A DNA stretch of 64,000 nt from Actinomadura sp. NBRC 104412 (GTDB lineage Bacteria; Actinomycetota; Actinomycetes; Streptosporangiales; Streptosporangiaceae). Below the pieces are notes generated by a model. It worked only from the letters and a program-made list of their open reading frames with translations. It searched no databases and was not told where the DNA came from. This document shows positions 17,364 through 25,186 of this stretch, piece by piece (the first letter of the stretch is position 1; every line of letters begins with the position of its first letter). The stretch covers positions 62,001 through 126,000 of the forward strand of contig NZ_BSTM01000018.1 of NCBI RefSeq assembly GCF_030269515.1, in the 5' to 3' direction. Both the position numbers and the translations under genes were made by a program.

Positions 17364-18092
17364 TTAGCCGCCGCCTGACGGGGACTCGCCCGGGCCGCCG
17401 TGGGCGGGAGCCGCGACCAGGTCGCCGCCCGTATCCTCCCCCATGACCAGGGTCGCCGCGACGGGTTCGGCGTCCTCGCCGACCTCGGTACGGCGGCGCG
17501 GCGCGCGGTGCTCCAGCGCCGCCCTCAACTGGGCGCGTCCCCGGTGAATACGACTTCGCACGGTTCCCAGTTTGACACCCAAGGTCGCCGAGATCTCCTC
17601 ATACGACAGGCCCTCGATGTCGCACAGCACCACGGCCGCGCGGTATTCGGGGGCGAGGGCGTCCAGGGCTGCCTGGACGTCGGCGTCGAAGTTGCGGTCG
17701 TCGAACGCCTGCGCCGGCGTGGGCTCGCGGCCCTGCAGGCGCTCGGCGGCGTCGTCGCCGAGCCCCTCGAACCGGATGCGCTGGCGGCGCCGCGCCATGT
17801 CGAGGAACAGGTTGGTGGTGATCCGGTGCAACCAGCCCTCGAACGTGCCCGGCGTGTAGTTCGACAGCGAGCGGAACACCCGGACGAAGACCTCCTGCGT
17901 GAGGTCCTCGGCGTCGTGCTGGTTGCCGGTCAGCCGGTAGGCGAGCCGGTACACGCGCCCGGAGTGCTCGCGCACGACCTCGTCCCAGGACGGCGGTGCC
18001 CACTCCGCGTCCGGCGCGTTCTCCCGGGCCGCGGCGGCGCGGCCACGCCCGGCGATGGCGGGCAGACCGCCCACGGCGCCGGTCAATGTCAT
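17364..18092 (-). CDS. sigE: ECF RNA polymerase sigma factor SigE
   Basis: An ECF sigma factor of 242 residues from the ATG at 18092, which has GGGAG eight bases upstream. Region 2 (YRLAYRLTGNQHDAEDLTQEVFVRVF) and region 4 (EYRAAVVLCDIEGLSYEEISATLGVKLGTVRSR, read as two stretches) are complete. Other in-frame starts exist at 18107 (ATG) and 18242 (GTG). The last lies at the predicted start point of an ECF-type promoter and would give a longer leaderless form. The gene heads the anti-sigma, RseB-like, htrA, tatB series and is divergent from an O-methyltransferase, exactly as in Mycobacterium. Confidence 0.93.
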   Translation of the reverse strand: MTLTGAVGGLPAIAGRGRAAAARENAPDAEWAPPSWDEVVREHSGRVYRLAYRLTGNQHDAEDLTQEVFVRVFRSLSNYTPGTFEGWLHRITTNLFLDMARRRQRIRFEGLGDDAAERLQGREPTPAQAFDDRNFDADVQAALDALAPEYRAAVVLCDIEGLSYEEISATLGVKLGTVRSRIHRGRAQLRAALEHRAPRRRTEVGEDAEPVAATLVMGEDTGGDLVAAPAHGGPGESPSGGG

Positions 18093-18249
18093 TGCTGCGA
18101 CTCCCATGATGCCGGGTCGTTCCTCTCTGCTGGCCTGGACGGTCGCGCCTGGGCTGGGGCGTTGGTGAACCGAGACCGTGCAGTCGGTGATCTCGCCTTT
18201 CCGTACCGGGCCATAACAGGCCGGCAAGGGTGAAGCGGTCACCCCCTAC

Positions 18250-18276
18250 AACGCGCTGAACCGACGATGCGTTCCC
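18250..18276 (-). promoter_or_regulatory. ECF-type autoregulatory promoter of sigE
   Basis: On the minus strand GGGAAC (18271-18276) and CGTT (18250-18253) are separated by 17 bases. This fits the GGAAC/CGTT pattern of SigE/SigH-type promoters. The expected transcription start is at or next to the GTG at 18242. Confidence 0.6.
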
Positions 18277-18334
18277 GTGCAGCGATATGGTCTTCCCAGC
18301 ATGAGCCAGGCGGGGGTCCCGCGAGGAGGCAGCC

Positions 18335-18967
18335 ATCGACGCCATAGAGGCCACGCTGGCCTACGTGGAGGAATTCCTCCCCGAAGACGAGGCGCTACTG
18401 AACGCGCGGCGGCGCGGGGAGGAGGTCGGCGCTGCGCCGGTCGGTCCCGCCGCGGGTGCGGCGCTGCGCTTCCTGGCCGCCCTGATCGGCGCCAGGACGG
18501 TCGTGGAGGTCGGCTCCGGCTGCGGTGTCTCCGGGATCTGGCTGCTGCGCGGCATGGCCAGGGACGCGGTGCTGACCAGCGTGGACGTCGAGCCCGAGCA
18601 CCAGCGGCTGGCCAAGCTGGCCTACGCGGAGGCGGGCCTGGGCACCTCCCGCACCCGCATGATCACCGGCCGGGCGCTGGAGGTGCTGCCGCGGCTCACC
18701 GACGGCGCCTACGACATGGTGTTCTGCGACGCGCTGAAGACCGAGTACCCGGAGTATTTGACGGCGGCGCTGCGGCTGCTGCGGCCCGGCGGGGTGGTGG
18801 CGTTCGACAACGCGCTGTGGCACCACCGGGTCGCCGACCCCTCCAAGCACGATCCGGAGACCACCGCGATCCGTGAGGTGGGCACCATGATCAGGGACGA
18901 TGAGCGGCTGGTGCCGCTGCTGCTCCCGGTCGGCGACGGCCTGCTGTGCGCCGTCAAGCGGTCCTGA
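18335..18967 (+). CDS. O-methyltransferase (class I SAM-dependent, Rv1220c-like)
   Basis: A COMT/CCoAOMT-like methyltransferase with the SAM motif VVEVGSGCGVSGIWLL, the acidic VDVEPEH after strand two, and FCDALKTEYPEYL. Homologues begin about ten residues before the first ordinary start codon (GTG 18365, 200 residues). The frame upstream reads IDAIEATLAYVEEFLPEDE, with no ATG, GTG or TTG before an in-frame stop at 18302. AGGAGG (18324-18329) sits five bases before an ATC at 18335, used here as a tentative start. Either an unusual start or a sequence error is present. The gene is divergent from sigE as in mycobacteria. Confidence 0.8.
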   Translation: MDAIEATLAYVEEFLPEDEALLNARRRGEEVGAAPVGPAAGAALRFLAALIGARTVVEVGSGCGVSGIWLLRGMARDAVLTSVDVEPEHQRLAKLAYAEAGLGTSRTRMITGRALEVLPRLTDGAYDMVFCDALKTEYPEYLTAALRLLRPGGVVAFDNALWHHRVADPSKHDPETTAIREVGTMIRDDERLVPLLLPVGDGLLCAVKRS

Positions 18968-18977
18968 GGCGGGCGCG

Positions 18978-19574
18978 ATGGCCGCCGGGGCGCCGTTCAC
19001 GGTACGGACCAGGCCCTCGTGGCAGGGGGTCTGGCAGCTGGTGGCCTTCCTGATCTTGGTGCTGGCCTCGGCCGGGTTCGTGGGCGGCGGCCTGATCCGG
19101 GGCACCGGGTCCCGCAGCCTGGTGGTGATCATCCTGGGCACGATGGGGCTGGCGCTGTTCGGGGCGGGGCTGCTGGGCGCGGTGGGACGGGTCCTGGGAC
19201 GGCGGCCCGTCCTGGAGCTGACCGACGAGGGGGTGCGGCGCCCGGCCCGCTGGCCGCTGCCGCGCCGGGCCGACCGGCTGCTGCCCTGGTCGCGGGTGGA
19301 GGCGCTGGCGGCGCTGCGCCGCGGGGTGCCGGGCACCCGCCGCGGCGAGCAGGATTACCTGGTGTTCCTGCCGTCGGACGAGCTGGTCGAGCTGGCCCGT
19401 ACGGCGGAGCGGCCGAGGCTGGTCGCGCTGACCCTCACCGACGTCCCCGCCACGGCGGAGGCGGCCTCCTGGTGCTTCCCCGTGGAGCCGTCGTGGGACG
19501 CGCCGCTGAAGGAGGTCGTGGTGCAGGTGCGCCGCCGCCGCGAGGTCCCGGTGATCGACCGCCGGAACCGCTAG
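18978..19574 (+). CDS. Two-TM membrane protein with a PH-like domain
   Basis: A 198-residue protein with two N-terminal membrane segments (VWQLVAFLILVLASAGFVGGGL and SLVVIILGTMGLALFGAGLLGAV). A cytoplasmic beta-rich domain follows (PVLELTDEGVRRP..., LLPWSRVEALAAL) that resembles bacterial PH-like/STM3941-type proteins. It begins 11 bases after the methyltransferase and is probably cotranscribed. Its stop overlaps the converging pepA stop by a few bases. The function is unknown. Confidence 0.75.
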   Translation: MAAGAPFTVRTRPSWQGVWQLVAFLILVLASAGFVGGGLIRGTGSRSLVVIILGTMGLALFGAGLLGAVGRVLGRRPVLELTDEGVRRPARWPLPRRADRLLPWSRVEALAALRRGVPGTRRGEQDYLVFLPSDELVELARTAERPRLVALTLTDVPATAEAASWCFPVEPSWDAPLKEVVVQVRRRREVPVIDRRNR

Positions 19575-21046
19575 GAGCCCGCCAGCCAGCGGAGCAGCAG
19601 ACGGGCGCCGAAGCCGGTGGCGCCCTTGGTGATCTCGGCGTCGTCGGACGTGGCGCGTCCCGGGCCCGCGATGTCCAGATGCGCCCAGGCCCGGTCGCCG
19701 GCGAACTCGCGCAGGAAGAGCGCGGCGGTGATCGTGCCGGCGCCGAACCCGGGGCGCCCGGTGTTGGACACGTCGGCCACGTCGGAGTCGATCGCCGCGC
19801 GGTAGTCGGCCACCAGCGGCAGCCGCCACACCGGCTCGCCCGCCGCGGCGCCCGCCCCGGCCAGCGCGTCGGCCAGGCCGTTGTCGGTGGCGAACAGGGC
19901 GCCGTGCCGCAGGCCCAGGGCCACCTTGGCGGCCCCGGTCAGCGTGGCCAGGTCGATCACGACGTCGGGGTCGAGCTCGGCGTCGGCGTAGGCGAGCGCG
20001 TCGGCCAGGACGAGACGGCCCTCGGCGTCGGTGTTGAGCACCTCCGAGGTGATGCCGCCGAAGTGGGTGATCACGTCGCCGGGGCGCATGGCCGAGCCGG
20101 ACGGCAGGTTCTCCGCGGCGGCCACCAGACCGGTCACCCGGTCGGCGACACCGAGATCGCGCAGGGCGCCCATCGCCGCGATGACGGCGGCGCCGCCCGC
20201 CATGTCGGTCTTCATGGTCTTCATGCCCTCGTTGGGCTTGAGGGACAGCCCGCCGCTGTCGAACGTGATGCCCTTGCCGACCAGCACCACATGGCGGCCC
20301 GAGCCCGTCCCCGGGTAGGCCAGCTCGATCAGCCGTGGCGGGCGGGACGACCCCGAGCCCACCGCGATCAGGCCGCCGAAGCCGCCCTCGGCCAGCTCCT
20401 TCTCGCCGAGCACCCCCACCCGCAGGCCGGACGCGGAGGCGACCTCCTCCGCGCGCTCGGCCAGCCAGGACGGGCTCTTCTCCGCCGAGGGGGTGTTGGC
20501 CAGGTCGCGGGCCAGGGCGGTGGCGCGGGCGAGCACGGTGCCGCGCTCCACGGCGGGCCCGGCCGCCTCCGGCCCCGCTTCGGCCAGGACGGCCAGGGTG
20601 CCGAGCGGCGCCTTCGATCCCGTGGAGGCTTCGGCCTGGGCGCCGATCCTGAACCGGTACGAGGCGAGCAGGGCGCCCTCGACAAAGGCCGACAGATCGC
20701 CTTCGGGGACGCCCGCCGCCAGCGCCGTGCGGCCCTTCCCGCGGCGGGCCAGCGCCGCCCCGGCCTTCCGCAGGTCCGACGGCGACGCCTCGCCCACCCC
20801 GTACAGCAGCAGCTCGCGCACCGTGTCACCCAGCCGCACGGGCGCCGCGACGATCTCACCCGGCTCGCCCTTGGCGCGGTAGAGCTCCAGCAGCTCCTCC
20901 AGCGCGAACGGAAGCAGCCTGGCCGCCTCCGCCGGAGGCGCCACCGGTCCCGAGCGGACGGGCACCGCGAGCGCCTCGGCCCCGAGCTCGACGGCCGCCT
21001 CGGAAACGGCGCCGCCGACGGCGCGAACCCGGGTCTCGATGGGCAT
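19571..21046 (-). CDS. pepA: Leucyl aminopeptidase (M17 family)
   Basis: A 491-residue cytosolic metallo-aminopeptidase. The C-terminal catalytic domain carries the expected motifs: GKGITFDSGGLSLKP (metal-binding Lys and Asp), DMAGGAAV, and the family signature NTDAEGRLVLADAL with Asp and Glu ligands and the catalytic Arg. The N-terminal regulatory domain is about 160 residues. Length and domain order are typical. It should act as a hexamer and release N-terminal residues in peptide turnover. It overlaps the converging PH-like gene by four bases. Confidence 0.95.
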   Translation of the reverse strand: MPIETRVRAVGGAVSEAAVELGAEALAVPVRSGPVAPPAEAARLLPFALEELLELYRAKGEPGEIVAAPVRLGDTVRELLLYGVGEASPSDLRKAGAALARRGKGRTALAAGVPEGDLSAFVEGALLASYRFRIGAQAEASTGSKAPLGTLAVLAEAGPEAAGPAVERGTVLARATALARDLANTPSAEKSPSWLAERAEEVASASGLRVGVLGEKELAEGGFGGLIAVGSGSSRPPRLIELAYPGTGSGRHVVLVGKGITFDSGGLSLKPNEGMKTMKTDMAGGAAVIAAMGALRDLGVADRVTGLVAAAENLPSGSAMRPGDVITHFGGITSEVLNTDAEGRLVLADALAYADAELDPDVVIDLATLTGAAKVALGLRHGALFATDNGLADALAGAGAAAGEPVWRLPLVADYRAAIDSDVADVSNTGRPGFGAGTITAALFLREFAGDRAWAHLDIAGPGRATSDDAEITKGATGFGARLLLRWLAGS

Positions 21047-21094
21047 GGTGGAGATCCCCCTGATCTCGTTCGGTGGTCTGCGTTCGGGGGGTTC

Positions 21095-21112
21095 CAGGGG
21101 GTCGTCCCCCTG
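21095..21112 (-). terminator. Small hairpin downstream of the DUF3117 gene
   Basis: CAGGGGG-TCGT-CCCCCTG forms a seven-pair stem with a four-base loop. It lies about 100 bases after the DUF3117 stop and 50 bases before pepA, and could end the DUF3117 transcript. Confidence 0.45.
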
Positions 21113-21215
21113 TTCCAGGAGCCGTCCCCCTGACTCGGCGCTCAGGGTGCCTCGGCCCGCGCCTCAGCGGGCATGCCTCCCCAGCCCCCGGGACCTGGTA
21201 CCGCGAAAGGGTCGG

Positions 21216-21383
21216 TCAGCCGACGACGTCCTTGAGGGCGTCGCCGAGTTCCTTGGCCTCGTCGGCAGACAGCTCGACCACGAGGCGACCTCCGCCTTCG
21301 AGCGGGACACGCATGACGATTCCGCGCCCCTCCTTGGTCACTTCGAGCGGACCGTCTCCCGTCCGCGGCTTCATCGCCGCCAT
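21216..21383 (-). CDS. DUF3117 domain-containing small protein
   Basis: A 55-residue protein too short for many gene finders. The translation begins MAAMKPRTGDGPLEVTKEGR and ends with LGDALKDVVG, which is essentially the DUF3117 family consensus over its whole length. Mycobacterium tuberculosis carries a homologue close to tagA (Rv1211), so its presence here is part of the same conserved neighbourhood. It is acidic at the C-terminus and beta-rich in the centre. No molecular role is known. It is divergent from the PaaX-like gene. Confidence 0.93.
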   Translation of the reverse strand: MAAMKPRTGDGPLEVTKEGRGIVMRVPLEGGGRLVVELSADEAKELGDALKDVVG

Positions 21384-21542
21384 GCGTGCATCCCCTTCCT
21401 GCCTAGGGCCATATGGGGCCTCCGGGCACCGTTGGCCGCGTGGCCGCCTGTCGCATCCGCGTCATCAGTAGTGGTTCATTATCCCGTGTTCAGGGCGCGA
21501 AGTGGTAACGATCAGCAAGCGGGCACCCGGAGACTGGTTCAC

Positions 21543-22328
21543 ATGAACGCTCGTTCGGCGCTGTTCGACCTGTACGGCGACCATTTGCGGCAGCGCGGCG
21601 GGCGGGCGCCCGTCGCCGCCTTGGTGCGGCTGCTCGCCGCTCTCGGGATCGCCGCTCCCGCCGTCCGGACCGCGGTGTCGCGGATGGTCCGGCAGGACTG
21701 GCTGGAACCGGTGCGCCTCCCCAGGGGCGCGGGGACCGTCCCCGGGTACGCGTTGACGCCGCGGGCGGTGCGGCGCCTGGACGAGGCGGCGCACCGCATC
21801 TACCGGGATCTGGAGCCTTGGGACGGGCATTGGCACCTCTTGGTGGTCGAAAGGGTGCGTGAGCGGTCACGGCGGGAACGCCTCGCGACGGGCCTGGCCT
21901 ACCTGGGTTATGCCCGGCTGGACGAGACCACCTGGATCGGGCCGCGCGCCAATCCGGAGCTCGACCCGCTGCTGACGGCCGAGTCGGTGCGGGTGGAGCG
22001 GTTCCGTTCCCGGCACGAGGGGGACGCGCACGGGCTGGTCGCCCGGGCCTGGGACCTGGAGGGCCTGGCGCGGGCCTACGAGCGCTGGGTGGCGGACGCG
22101 AAGGAGCTGCTGGAAGGGCATCCCGTGGACACCGACGAGCGGGCCTTCGCCGTGCGCAGCCGCCTGGTGCACGAATGGCGCAAGTTCCTGTTCCACGACC
22201 CCGGGCTGCCCCAGGAGCTGCTGCCTCAGGGCTGGCCCGGCGCGCTGGCGGCACGCTACTTCGACGACGCCTCCGCGCGCCTCTTGCCCGCGGCGGGGCG
22301 GTTCGTCGAAGGTTGCCTCGACGGATAG
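21543..22328 (+). CDS. PaaX family transcriptional regulator
   Basis: A 261-residue PaaX-type repressor. The N-terminal winged helix (LLAALGIAAPAVRTAVSRMVRQDWLEPVRL) is followed by the central PaaX domain (WHLLVVERVRERSRRERLATGLAYLGYARL, TWIGPR) and the C-terminal part ending with LVHEWRKFLFHDPGLPQELLPQGWPG. PaaX proteins respond to phenylacetyl-CoA. The next gene, 13 bases downstream, is an enoyl-CoA hydratase-type enzyme, so a link to aromatic-acid degradation is likely. No other paa gene is in the window. Confidence 0.9.
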   Translation: MNARSALFDLYGDHLRQRGGRAPVAALVRLLAALGIAAPAVRTAVSRMVRQDWLEPVRLPRGAGTVPGYALTPRAVRRLDEAAHRIYRDLEPWDGHWHLLVVERVRERSRRERLATGLAYLGYARLDETTWIGPRANPELDPLLTAESVRVERFRSRHEGDAHGLVARAWDLEGLARAYERWVADAKELLEGHPVDTDERAFAVRSRLVHEWRKFLFHDPGLPQELLPQGWPGALAARYFDDASARLLPAAGRFVEGCLDG

Positions 22329-22341
22329 GGCGAGGCCGCGG

Positions 22342-23160
22342 ATGACCGGCGGCGTGCAGGAGGCGAGGACGACGGTGTCTGGAACGGTGGCGTACGACCT
22401 GACCGACGGTGTGGCGACGATCACGCTCGACCGTCCCGACGCGATGAACTCGCTGACCGTGGCGATGAAGGAGGCGCTGCTGGCGGCGGTGGAGCGGGCG
22501 GCGGGCGACGACGCCGTCCGGGCGGTGATCCTCACCGGTGCGGGACGGGCCTTCTGCGCCGGCCAGGACCTGCGCGAGCACGCCGACAACCTCGCGGCGG
22601 GCCGGGGGCTGGACGACACCGTCCGCAGGCACTACAACCCGGTCGTTGAGACGATCACGTCCATGCCCAAGCCGGTGGTGGCGGCGGTGAACGGGGTGGC
22701 CGCCGGGGCGGGGGCGTCGCTGGCGATGGCCTGCGATCTGATCATCGCCTCGGACCGGGCGTCGTTCTCGACCGCGTTCACCGGGATCGGCCTGGCGCCC
22801 GACAGCGGGATGTCCTGGACGCTGCAACGGCTGGTGGGCCGGGCCAAGGCCGCCGAGCTGCTGCTGCTGGGCGAGCGGATCAAGGCGGCCGAGGCCCTGG
22901 GGCTCGGCCTGGTCAACCGGGTCGTCCCTGCCGACGAGCTGGCGCCCGCGGCGGTCGAGCTGGCCCGGCGCCTGGCCGCGGGCCCGACCCGCGCGTACGC
23001 GGCGGTGAAGGCGGCACTCGACCACGCCGCCGCCCACGACCTGTCCTCGTCCCTGGCCAAGGAGGCGGACCTCCAGGACGCGTGCGAGAAGACCGCCGAC
23101 CACCACAACGCCACCCAGGCGTTCCTGAAGAAGGAGCAGCCGGTCTTCGAGGGGCGCTGA
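22342..23160 (+). CDS. Enoyl-CoA hydratase/isomerase family protein (PaaG-like)
   Basis: A 272-residue crotonase-fold enzyme. The oxyanion-hole segments are GAGRAFCAGQDLREH and NGVAAGAGASLAMACDLIIAS. The catalytic acidic position reads GLAPDSG, as in PaaG-type 1,2-epoxyphenylacetyl-CoA isomerases, rather than the Glu of classical hydratases. Together with the adjacent PaaX regulator this favours phenylacetate or a related ring-CoA pathway over fatty-acid oxidation, but that is inferred. The gene follows paaX at 13 bases and is probably in one operon. Confidence 0.85.
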   Translation: MTGGVQEARTTVSGTVAYDLTDGVATITLDRPDAMNSLTVAMKEALLAAVERAAGDDAVRAVILTGAGRAFCAGQDLREHADNLAAGRGLDDTVRRHYNPVVETITSMPKPVVAAVNGVAAGAGASLAMACDLIIASDRASFSTAFTGIGLAPDSGMSWTLQRLVGRAKAAELLLLGERIKAAEALGLGLVNRVVPADELAPAAVELARRLAAGPTRAYAAVKAALDHAAAHDLSSSLAKEADLQDACEKTADHHNATQAFLKKEQPVFEGR

Positions 23161-23211
23161 GACCGCGGGACCGGTCGGCCCGCCGCGCCCCGCCGCGCCG
23201 CCCCCGGCGGG

Positions 23212-23796
23212 TCACCCCGGCTGGGAGGCGATGGCGCGCCAGTGGCAGCCCTCCAGGTGGTCGTTCACCAGGCCGCACGCCTGCATCAGGGCGTAGACGG
23301 TGGTCGGCCCGACGAAGCGGAAGCCGTGCTTCTTCAGCTCCTTGGACAGCGCCTTGGAGCCGTCGGTGAACGGCGGGACGTCCTCCGTCGTCTTCGGGAC
23401 GGGCGCGGACCCGTCGGCGTACCGCCACGCCGTCGCGGCCAGCCCGCCGGGGAGGTCGAGGGCGGCGCGGGCGTTGGCGATCGCGGCGTCGATCTTGGCC
23501 CGGTTGCGGACGATCGCCGCGTCGCCCATCAGCCGCTCCACGTCCCGCGGCCCGAACGCGGCGACCTTCTCCGGGTCGAACCCGGCGAAGGCGGCACGGA
23601 ACCCCTCCCGCTTGCGCAGGATGGTCAGCCAGGACAGCCCGGACTGGAACGCCTCAAGGCAGAGCCTCTCGTAGATCCCCCGGTCGTCCCGGACCGGACG
23701 GCCCCATTCGTTGTCGTGGTAGGCGACGTAGTCGGGCGCCGACAGCCCCCAGGGGCAGCGGGCCAGGCCGTCGTCGCCGAGTATCGCGGTGCTCAC
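23212..23796 (-). CDS. tag: DNA-3-methyladenine glycosylase I
   Basis: A 194-residue base-excision enzyme that removes 3-methyladenine. The HhH-type fold of TagI is recognisable from RCPWG near the N-terminus, YHDNEWGRPV with the family Asp-Asn-Glu-Trp motif, LEAFQSGLSWLTILRKRE, and the C-terminal NDHLEGCHW. Cys and His in the first motif and His and Cys in the last form the structural zinc site. Start GTG at 23796. Its position matches tagA in the mycobacterial order. It is followed upstream by a lipid-binding-type gene on the same strand. Confidence 0.95.
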   Translation of the reverse strand: MSTAILGDDGLARCPWGLSAPDYVAYHDNEWGRPVRDDRGIYERLCLEAFQSGLSWLTILRKREGFRAAFAGFDPEKVAAFGPRDVERLMGDAAIVRNRAKIDAAIANARAALDLPGGLAATAWRYADGSAPVPKTTEDVPPFTDGSKALSKELKKHGFRFVGPTTVYALMQACGLVNDHLEGCHWRAIASQPG

Positions 23797-23805
23797 CGCC
23801 CCGTT

Positions 23806-24300
23806 CTACTCCGGACCTCCGACGGAATCGGCGCCGCCCGCCGCTCCGGCGGACGCCGGGGCGGGTCCGGGCGCCTCGGCGAGCCGGGCCAGGCGCCGCA
23901 GCCCCACCCGGAGGAAGAAGCCGATCACCGGCCCGGCCGCCAGCCAGCCGATCCGTCCCAGCGGGCCGAACGGCAGGTCGATCCCCTCCATCCAGCGGAC
24001 CCGGCAACCGCCCTCGGCAAGCGGCGTGACCTCGAAGAACGCCTCGCCGCGCACCAGCCTGCCGGTGTGCCGGACGGTGACCCTGCGGCCCGGCGTCCAC
24101 TCGGTGATCACCATGGTGTCGCGGAACCCGACCGGGCCGATGCCCGTCCAGGCCATCAGGTCGGCTCCGACCCCGTGGCCGCCCTCCGCCCGGGTGAACG
24201 GCATCCACCGCTCGTGCAGGGGCCAGTCGACGAGCAGCGCGAAGACCCGGTCGGGCGTGGCGGACGACACGGCGTCGGCATGGATCGCGACACGGCTCAT
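23806..24300 (-). CDS. SRPBCC (START-like) family protein
   Basis: A 164-residue protein with the polyketide cyclase/dehydrase-like helix-grip fold: SSATPDRVFALLVDWPLHERWMPFTRAEG at the start, then GFRDTMVITEWTPGRRVTVRHTGRLVRG. It should bind a hydrophobic ligand. The ATG overlaps the TGA of the upstream coiled-coil gene, so translation is coupled. It ends only 10 bases before tag. The C-terminal 40 residues are Ala/Gly-rich after an amphipathic segment (LRRLARLAEAPG) and probably disordered. Confidence 0.85.
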   Translation of the reverse strand: MSRVAIHADAVSSATPDRVFALLVDWPLHERWMPFTRAEGGHGVGADLMAWTGIGPVGFRDTMVITEWTPGRRVTVRHTGRLVRGEAFFEVTPLAEGGCRVRWMEGIDLPFGPLGRIGWLAAGPVIGFFLRVGLRRLARLAEAPGPAPASAGAAGGADSVGGPE

Positions 24301-24767
24301 GAGCGGCTCCCGTCCCCCTTGATGCGGTCGGCGGCCGACACGTGGTGCTTCACCAGGTCGACGCGGCCCTCGTCCGTGGGCGTCCACGGCGGGGGCTCCG
24401 GCGCGTCGTCCACGGTGTCCTCCTGGGAGTCCTGGAGGGTGTCCTCAAGCTCGTGGCGGCTGTCGTGGGTCTCGTGGAGGCGGCGTTCCAGCTCGCCGAT
24501 CCGGAGTTCGAGCGCGGCCATCCTGGCGTCCCGCTCGTACACCGCGCGGCGGAGCCGGCCGATGGCCTCGTCGGTCCTCTCGACCTGGTACCCCCAGAAG
24601 CCGCGCGGCAACGCGAACGGCTCGGGGCCGGTGAACGGCCGGTCCTCGTAGGGCGGCAACGGCGGGAGGTCGCGCCTGGCCGGCGACAGCTCGCCGCCCC
24701 GGCCCATCGCCAGCACCACGACGGCGGCCAGCACCGCCAGGCAGGCCAGGACCAGGACCACAGCCAC
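24297..24767 (-). CDS. Single-span membrane protein with a coiled coil (Rv1209-like)
   Basis: A 156-residue protein with an N-terminal membrane anchor (VVLVLACLAVLAAVVVLAMG), a short Pro-rich piece (PPLPPYEDRPFTGPEPF) and a coiled coil (ERDARMAALELRIGELERRLHE). Mycobacteria encode a similar membrane/coiled-coil protein between gpgS/folP2 and tagA, so this is a positional homologue. A division or scaffold role by analogy with DivIVA-type proteins is only a guess. Start GTG at 24767, with GGAG seven bases upstream. Confidence 0.78.
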   Translation of the reverse strand: MAVVLVLACLAVLAAVVVLAMGRGGELSPARRDLPPLPPYEDRPFTGPEPFALPRGFWGYQVERTDEAIGRLRRAVYERDARMAALELRIGELERRLHETHDSRHELEDTLQDSQEDTVDDAPEPPPWTPTDEGRVDLVKHHVSAADRIKGDGSRS

Positions 24768-24811
24768 GATCGCGCTCCGATCTGTCGACGTCTCCGCATG
24801 ACGATCGTGCC

Positions 24812-25156
24812 ATGCTCGGAGCCATGGAGTCGTACGAGCCGCGGGTACTGGCCCCGAACGCGCCCGTCCCCGACGGGGTCGTGGACGCCGGGACGGCCCC
24901 GTCCGCCGAACGCGTGAAGGAGCTGGTGGCCGGGGGCAGGCCGGTGTTGGTCACGCTCGTCCAGGAGGACGGCACGGGCGGGGACGCGGAGCCCGATCCG
25001 GGGCTGCTGGCCGCCGCGTCGGTCTACGCCTGGCTGGGGGTACGGGTGTTCCGTGTGCCCGAGGGGCAGGTGCCCGCGCTCAGGCAGGTGCTGGACATGG
25101 TCGCGTCCATCCAAGGGGTACGCCCGCCGACGCTGACCCGGCGCGGTCTCGCCTAG
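24812..25156 (+). CDS. Short protein resembling the C-terminal end of dihydropteroate synthase
   Basis: A 114-residue protein. Residues about 63-101 (LLAAASVYAWLGVRVFRV and the following helix RQVLDMVASIQG) align by eye with the last strand and helix of FolP, where E. coli has an AxxAAMQGAHIIRVHDVKET pattern. The pterin-site RVHD is changed to RVPE, so enzymatic function is not expected. It sits where mycobacteria have folP2. The first 50 residues (VPDGVVDAGTAPSAERVKELVAGG) are not recognised. A second ATG at 24824 is possible. It could be a remnant or a repurposed fragment. Confidence 0.6.
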   Translation: MLGAMESYEPRVLAPNAPVPDGVVDAGTAPSAERVKELVAGGRPVLVTLVQEDGTGGDAEPDPGLLAAASVYAWLGVRVFRVPEGQVPALRQVLDMVASIQGVRPPTLTRRGLA

Positions 25157-25186
25157 GCCGGGCCAGCGCGGCGGACGCGGACGGGG

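Noticed and set aside
19019..21133. A 704-codon plus-strand frame opposite pepA
   Set aside because: Antisense artefact over a well-supported aminopeptidase gene.
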